Shown: positions 61,445 through 64,000 of the stretch, piece after piece
Layout of the letters: each line of letters begins with the position of its first letter
Numbering within the stretch: position 1 is the first letter of the stretch
Assembly: GCF_030717955.1 (NCBI RefSeq)
Contig: NZ_JAUZVY010000002.1
Span: 1-64,000, forward strand
Length of the DNA stretch: 64,000 nt
Reading direction: 5' to 3'
Source: Alkalimonas delamerensis
GTDB lineage: Bacteria; Pseudomonadota; Gammaproteobacteria; Enterobacterales; Alteromonadaceae
Position numbers and translations under genes: made by a program
Notes under the pieces: generated by a model
Databases searched by the model: none
What the model saw: only the letters and a program-made list of their open reading frames with translations
Told to the model about the DNA's origin: nothing

Positions 61445-61710
61445 TATACCTAAGTAACTTCAAGATGCGAGTTTCAGAGTCGCTGGGCGCTTTCAATGCA
61501 AGGCACCCTGGCGACGCAATGTCGACCACCTTGCTAGCCAGGGTAACACCGCAGTGGAAGCGCCCAGCGGCTCCCGCAGGGCGGGGCTAAAAGCACTTTA
61601 TGCCGCGTTCGCTGTTCTTGCTTTGGAACCACCAAAGCTTCCAACAGCCGCCTTGCCTAAAGTGCTTTTATCTCCCGCTGAAGTCTGCATCTTGAAGTTA
61701 CTTAGGTATA
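61445..61710. mobile_element. MITE-like inverted-repeat element, about 266 bp
   Basis: The ends are perfect 24-bp inverted repeats at 61445-61468 and 61687-61710 (outer part TATACCTAAGTAACTTC). Nested pairs inside include CGCTGGGCGCTT/AAGCGCCCAGCG, ACCCTGGC/GCCAGGGT and AAAAGCACTTTA/TAAAGTGCTTTT, so the RNA or single strand could fold strongly. No coding frame is present. TATA or TA at both edges could be a target duplication, as for IS630/Tc1-type elements. It fills the divergent region between queC and queE. Confidence 0.82.
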
Positions 61711-61748
61711 CTATAAATCGGCTGGCGGCTAAAGCGTAAGGCGTTGTT

Positions 61749-62414
61749 GTGTACAAAGTGAATGAACTTTTTGAAACCATCCAGGGCGAGGGCAGCTTCA
61801 CCGGCTGCCCGGCCATTTTTATTCGGTTGCAAGGTTGCCCGGTTGGCTGCAGCTGGTGTGACACCAAGCATACCTGGACGGTGGACCCGGCGCAGCAAAT
61901 CCCGGTACAGGATGTGCTGGCCAAAACCACCGATACCGAAGGCTGGTGCAATCTGAGTGCAGCCGAAGTGCTGGCCGAGTTTCAGCGCCAGGGCTACCGG
62001 GCCCGCCATGTGGTGATCACCGGTGGTGAACCCTGCTTATTCGATTTGAATCCATTGTGCACCCTGCTGCATCAGCAGGGCTACAGCACGCAAATTGAAA
62101 CCAGCGGTACCTTCGAGATTTTGGCGCCTAGCGAGACCTGGGTCACAGTATCGCCCAAGGTCAATATGAAAGGCGGCTACGAAGTGCTGGATTCAGCACT
62201 GCTGCGGGCCAATGAAATCAAACATCCGGTGGCGCGTGAGCGGGATATTGAGGAGCTGCAGCAGTTGTTGCAGCGGGTACCCGCTTCGGGTAGGCTGGTT
62301 TATCTGCAACCCATCAGCCAAAAAGCCAAAGCAACCCGGCTGGCGATAGAGCAGTGCAAGCAGCACAACTGGCGCCTCAGTGTGCAGGTGCATAAATACT
62401 TAGGGATAAACTGA
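61749..62414 (+). CDS. queE: QueE, 7-carboxy-7-deazaguanine synthase
   Basis: 221 residues from a GTG start. Radical SAM enzyme: GEGSFTGCPAIFIRLQGC is followed by the rest of the cluster-binding motif GCSWCDTKH, with VVITGGEPCLFDL. It contracts carboxy-tetrahydropterin to 7-carboxy-7-deazaguanine, the substrate of QueC. AAGG lies before the start. Divergent placement with queC suggests shared control, now interrupted by the MITE-like element. Confidence 0.94.
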   Translation: MYKVNELFETIQGEGSFTGCPAIFIRLQGCPVGCSWCDTKHTWTVDPAQQIPVQDVLAKTTDTEGWCNLSAAEVLAEFQRQGYRARHVVITGGEPCLFDLNPLCTLLHQQGYSTQIETSGTFEILAPSETWVTVSPKVNMKGGYEVLDSALLRANEIKHPVARERDIEELQQLLQRVPASGRLVYLQPISQKAKATRLAIEQCKQHNWRLSVQVHKYLGIN

Positions 62415-62818
62415 TGCGACAGGCTGTTGAACAATTTTTTCAGGAGTATGCCGATGCCTACTCCAGCTTTGATGTGGATAAGGTCACCGAACTGTTTTCC
62501 TTGCCCTGCTTGTTTTTAACCGACGACAGCAAGTTGATGATGGCTGAATTGTCCAGCCTGGAAAAAACCATCCGTCATCAGTTCGATCTCTATCGCAGTC
62601 TGGGCGTGGCTCAGGTCAAAAACCGGGTGCAGCATTTGGTGCGCTTGTCCGAGTCGATGGTGTTTGTCAGCCTGTATTGGTATTTTTGCAACGCCAATGG
62701 CAAGGTGCTGCAAAACTGCCACACCTCCTATACGCTGCAGCGCAGCGGTGATGATTGGCGCTTGGTCGCGGTGATGATTGACGATGAACGCTTTGCGCTT
62801 AAATCGATTCAGCTTTAA
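62414..62818 (+). CDS. NTF2-like (SnoaL-type) hypothetical protein
   Basis: 134 residues, overlapping the queE stop by one base (TGATG). The order (long N-terminal helix AVEQFFQEYADAYSSFDVDKVTELF, then curved sheet ending SYTLQRSGDDWRLVAVMIDDE) fits the NTF2 cone fold. No catalytic residues are evident. Its coupling to queE suggests co-expression only. Its 3' end overlaps the convergent gene by 20 bases. Confidence 0.75.
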   Translation: MRQAVEQFFQEYADAYSSFDVDKVTELFSLPCLFLTDDSKLMMAELSSLEKTIRHQFDLYRSLGVAQVKNRVQHLVRLSESMVFVSLYWYFCNANGKVLQNCHTSYTLQRSGDDWRLVAVMIDDERFALKSIQL

Positions 62819-63383
62819 GGCAACGCTCTAAATAATGCAGACAGGCTTCGGGCGTACTTTGCTCGGCCAGGTGCTCTTTCAAAAGCGGCGGTAGGGGTAG
62901 TAACTCCAGCCATCGTGCCGCCAGCCAGCTGGCATCATCCAGCCGGGTGGCAGGGTACAAACGGGCCAGCTCAGGCTCACGTGCCAGCAACTGCTGAAAG
63001 CTTTGTTGCAGTGGCTGGCGCGGCTCATCCAGTGGTTGCTGCTGCCAAAAATCAACCGGCTCAGTTTCGGCCACATGCAGCTGATCCGCTTCCTGCCAGC
63101 GTTTGCGCAGACGGACACGGCTCAGGCCGCGCACTTCAATGCCCAGCAAGCCGTCTTTTAGCACATCAAAATCGGTCACCTCAACCCGGGTGGCCAGCGG
63201 AAAAATCCGATCCGGGTGCTGCTGATTGACCAGGGGGTTCAGCAAGGCCATGGCAAAGGCGCGCTTTCCGGCTGTGGCTTCTTTTACCAGACGCACGTAG
63301 CGTGGCTCAAACACCCGCAGCCGGGTTTTGCCTTCCGGCAGCAGCAAGCAATTTAGTGGAAACAGGGCAAGTTGCTCCGACAT
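62799..63383 (-). CDS. Lon-substrate-binding-domain (LAN/PUA-like) protein
   Basis: 194 residues from the ATG at 63383; further ATGs in frame at 63389 and 63404 have poor upstream signals. LALFPLNCLLLPEGKTRLRVFEPRYVRLV and FDVLKDGLLGIEVRGLSRVRL are typical of the isolated Lon N-terminal domain (PF02190). No ATPase or protease domain follows. Such stand-alone proteins are common in gammaproteobacteria and of unknown function. It is convergent with the NTF2-like gene. Confidence 0.88.
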   Translation of the reverse strand: MSEQLALFPLNCLLLPEGKTRLRVFEPRYVRLVKEATAGKRAFAMALLNPLVNQQHPDRIFPLATRVEVTDFDVLKDGLLGIEVRGLSRVRLRKRWQEADQLHVAETEPVDFWQQQPLDEPRQPLQQSFQQLLAREPELARLYPATRLDDASWLAARWLELLPLPPLLKEHLAEQSTPEACLHYLERCLKAESI

Positions 63384-63462
63384 CGTCATCCCACAGCAAT
63401 TCATTCAACCATGGAACACTATACGTGCCGGCTGGCAGGCTGGATTAGTGTATGTTCACGTC

Positions 63463-63849
63463 CTAACTTTTCTTTTGGATAAGCTCAATAGCATAGCCAT
63501 CCGGATCTTTGACAAAGGCAATTTCGGTTTTGCCGCCCTTGACCGGCCCGGGCTCGCGACTGATTACACCGCCGCGGCTGCGAATGGCGTCACAGGCCTG
63601 GTAGACATCGTCCACCTCCAATGCGATATGGCCATAAGCATTGCCCAAGTCGTAGCTGTCCACGCCCCAGTTGTAAGTCAGCTCCAGCACCGCCTGCTCG
63701 GATTCCGGGCCATAGCCGACAAAAGCCAGGGTGTATTTGTAGTCGGTATTTTCGGACTGGCGCAGCAGCTGCATGCCCAGCACCTGGGTGTAAAACTCGA
63801 TGGAACGCTCCAGGTTGCCAACCCGCAGCATGGTGTGTAGTAAACGCAT
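63463..63849 (-). CDS. gloA: GloA, lactoylglutathione lyase (glyoxalase I)
   Basis: 128 residues from the ATG at 63849 with AAGGAG seven bases upstream. MRLLHTMLRVGNLERSIEFY carries the first metal histidine (H5), followed by LELTYNWG, YGHIALEVDD and DPDGYAIELIQ, the other ligand sites of the nickel-type bacterial enzyme. It isomerises the hemithioacetal of methylglyoxal and glutathione. A longer frame to 63957 lacks support. Confidence 0.95.
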   Translation of the reverse strand: MRLLHTMLRVGNLERSIEFYTQVLGMQLLRQSENTDYKYTLAFVGYGPESEQAVLELTYNWGVDSYDLGNAYGHIALEVDDVYQACDAIRSRGGVISREPGPVKGGKTEIAFVKDPDGYAIELIQKKS

Positions 63850-63972
63850 ACAGAGCTCCTTGACTGTGTTTTCAGTTGGTGTTCGTGGATAATACCATAG
63901 ACCGGCTGATATCAAGTGCAGCGCCAGTTCGTCAGTTTTTCTTGGGAGCCAATTCAATCAAATGCGTTCGTA

Positions 63973-64000
63973 TTGACGTACGTACATAAAAGCGTACAAT
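63973..64000 (+). promoter_or_regulatory. possible sigma-70 promoter at the window edge
   Basis: TTGACG (63973-63978), 16 bases, TACAAT (63995-64000): five of six matches in each hexamer. Any gene it serves lies beyond the right end of the window. Confidence 0.6.

Noticed and set aside
61445..61748. preQ1 riboswitch or structured leader for queE
   Set aside because: The structure is explained by terminal inverted repeats spanning both flanks, and no preQ1 aptamer sequence is seen.

Overview
The window comes from a polar-flagellated marine or freshwater gammaproteobacterium of the Alteromonadales type. The gene order, the FlrA/FlrB/FlrC hierarchy, H-ring genes flgT and flgP, several flagellins of about 274 residues and a Maf/pseudaminic acid island resemble Shewanella, Rheinheimera and Alishewanella. 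Genus is not proven by the sequence. The left end is the 3' tail of a 5S rRNA gene with its terminator, so the window begins just after an rrn operon.

Layout. 1-660: 5S rRNA tail and an untranslated stretch with a ~120-bp tandem repeat. 664-6744 (minus): a complete SUF iron-sulphur assembly operon (sufB-C-D-S-A-T-E) behind a promoter overlapped by an IscR-like palindrome. 6970-8512 (minus): a PstS-like binding protein and a porin-like protein. 8782-31528: flagellar genes flgT, flgP, flgN-flgM, flgA, cheV-cheR, flgBCDE, flgFGHIJKL, four tandem flagellins, flaG, fliD, fliS and a fliT-like gene. 31575-47060: flagellin glycosylation, with a long Maf protein, Pse enzymes (pseI and pseB-C-F-G) and an AT-rich accessory block of two LicD-like proteins, an ATP-grasp protein, a HAD phosphatase and a TagD-like cytidylyltransferase, interspersed with IS66, IS3 and nucleotidyltransferase remnants. 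An HsbR/HsbA-type partner-switching pair sits between pseG and pseI. 47237-52205: a fifth, divergent flagellin-like gene and the master regulators flrA, flrB, flrC. 52228-53466: a DAACS symporter. 53787-57855: a double-glycine peptide export cassette (HlyD adaptor, Gly-rich precursor, small membrane protein, C39-peptidase ABC exporter), then a membrane-anchored M16 peptidase. 60741-62414: divergent queC and queE separated by a MITE-like inverted-repeat element. The right end has an NTF2-like protein, a Lon-substrate-domain protein and gloA.

How it works together. The flagellar promoters can be read as a cascade. flrA has a sigma-70 type promoter. flrBC, flgBCDE, flgFGHIJ, flgT and flgP have GG-N10-GC sigma-54 elements. 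flgKL, flgMN, three flagellins and flaG have sigma-28 elements (TAAA-N15-GCCGATAA type). FlgM (anti-sigma-28) and HsbR/HsbA, whose P. aeruginosa counterparts control FlgM, are in the same locus. Flagellins are probably chaperoned by FliS, modified by Maf with CMP-pseudaminic acid from the Pse pathway, and capped by FliD. The fli/flh export and motor genes and pseH are not in the window.

Most notable items: the precursor/exporter/M16 locus; the LicD/TagD/ATP-grasp/HAD block inside a flagellin-glycosylation island; the IscR-like site at sufB; the MITE filling the queC-queE intergenic region; a flaG promoter whose -10 lies against the ribosome-binding site; and a gene-conversion-like tract between two flagellins.
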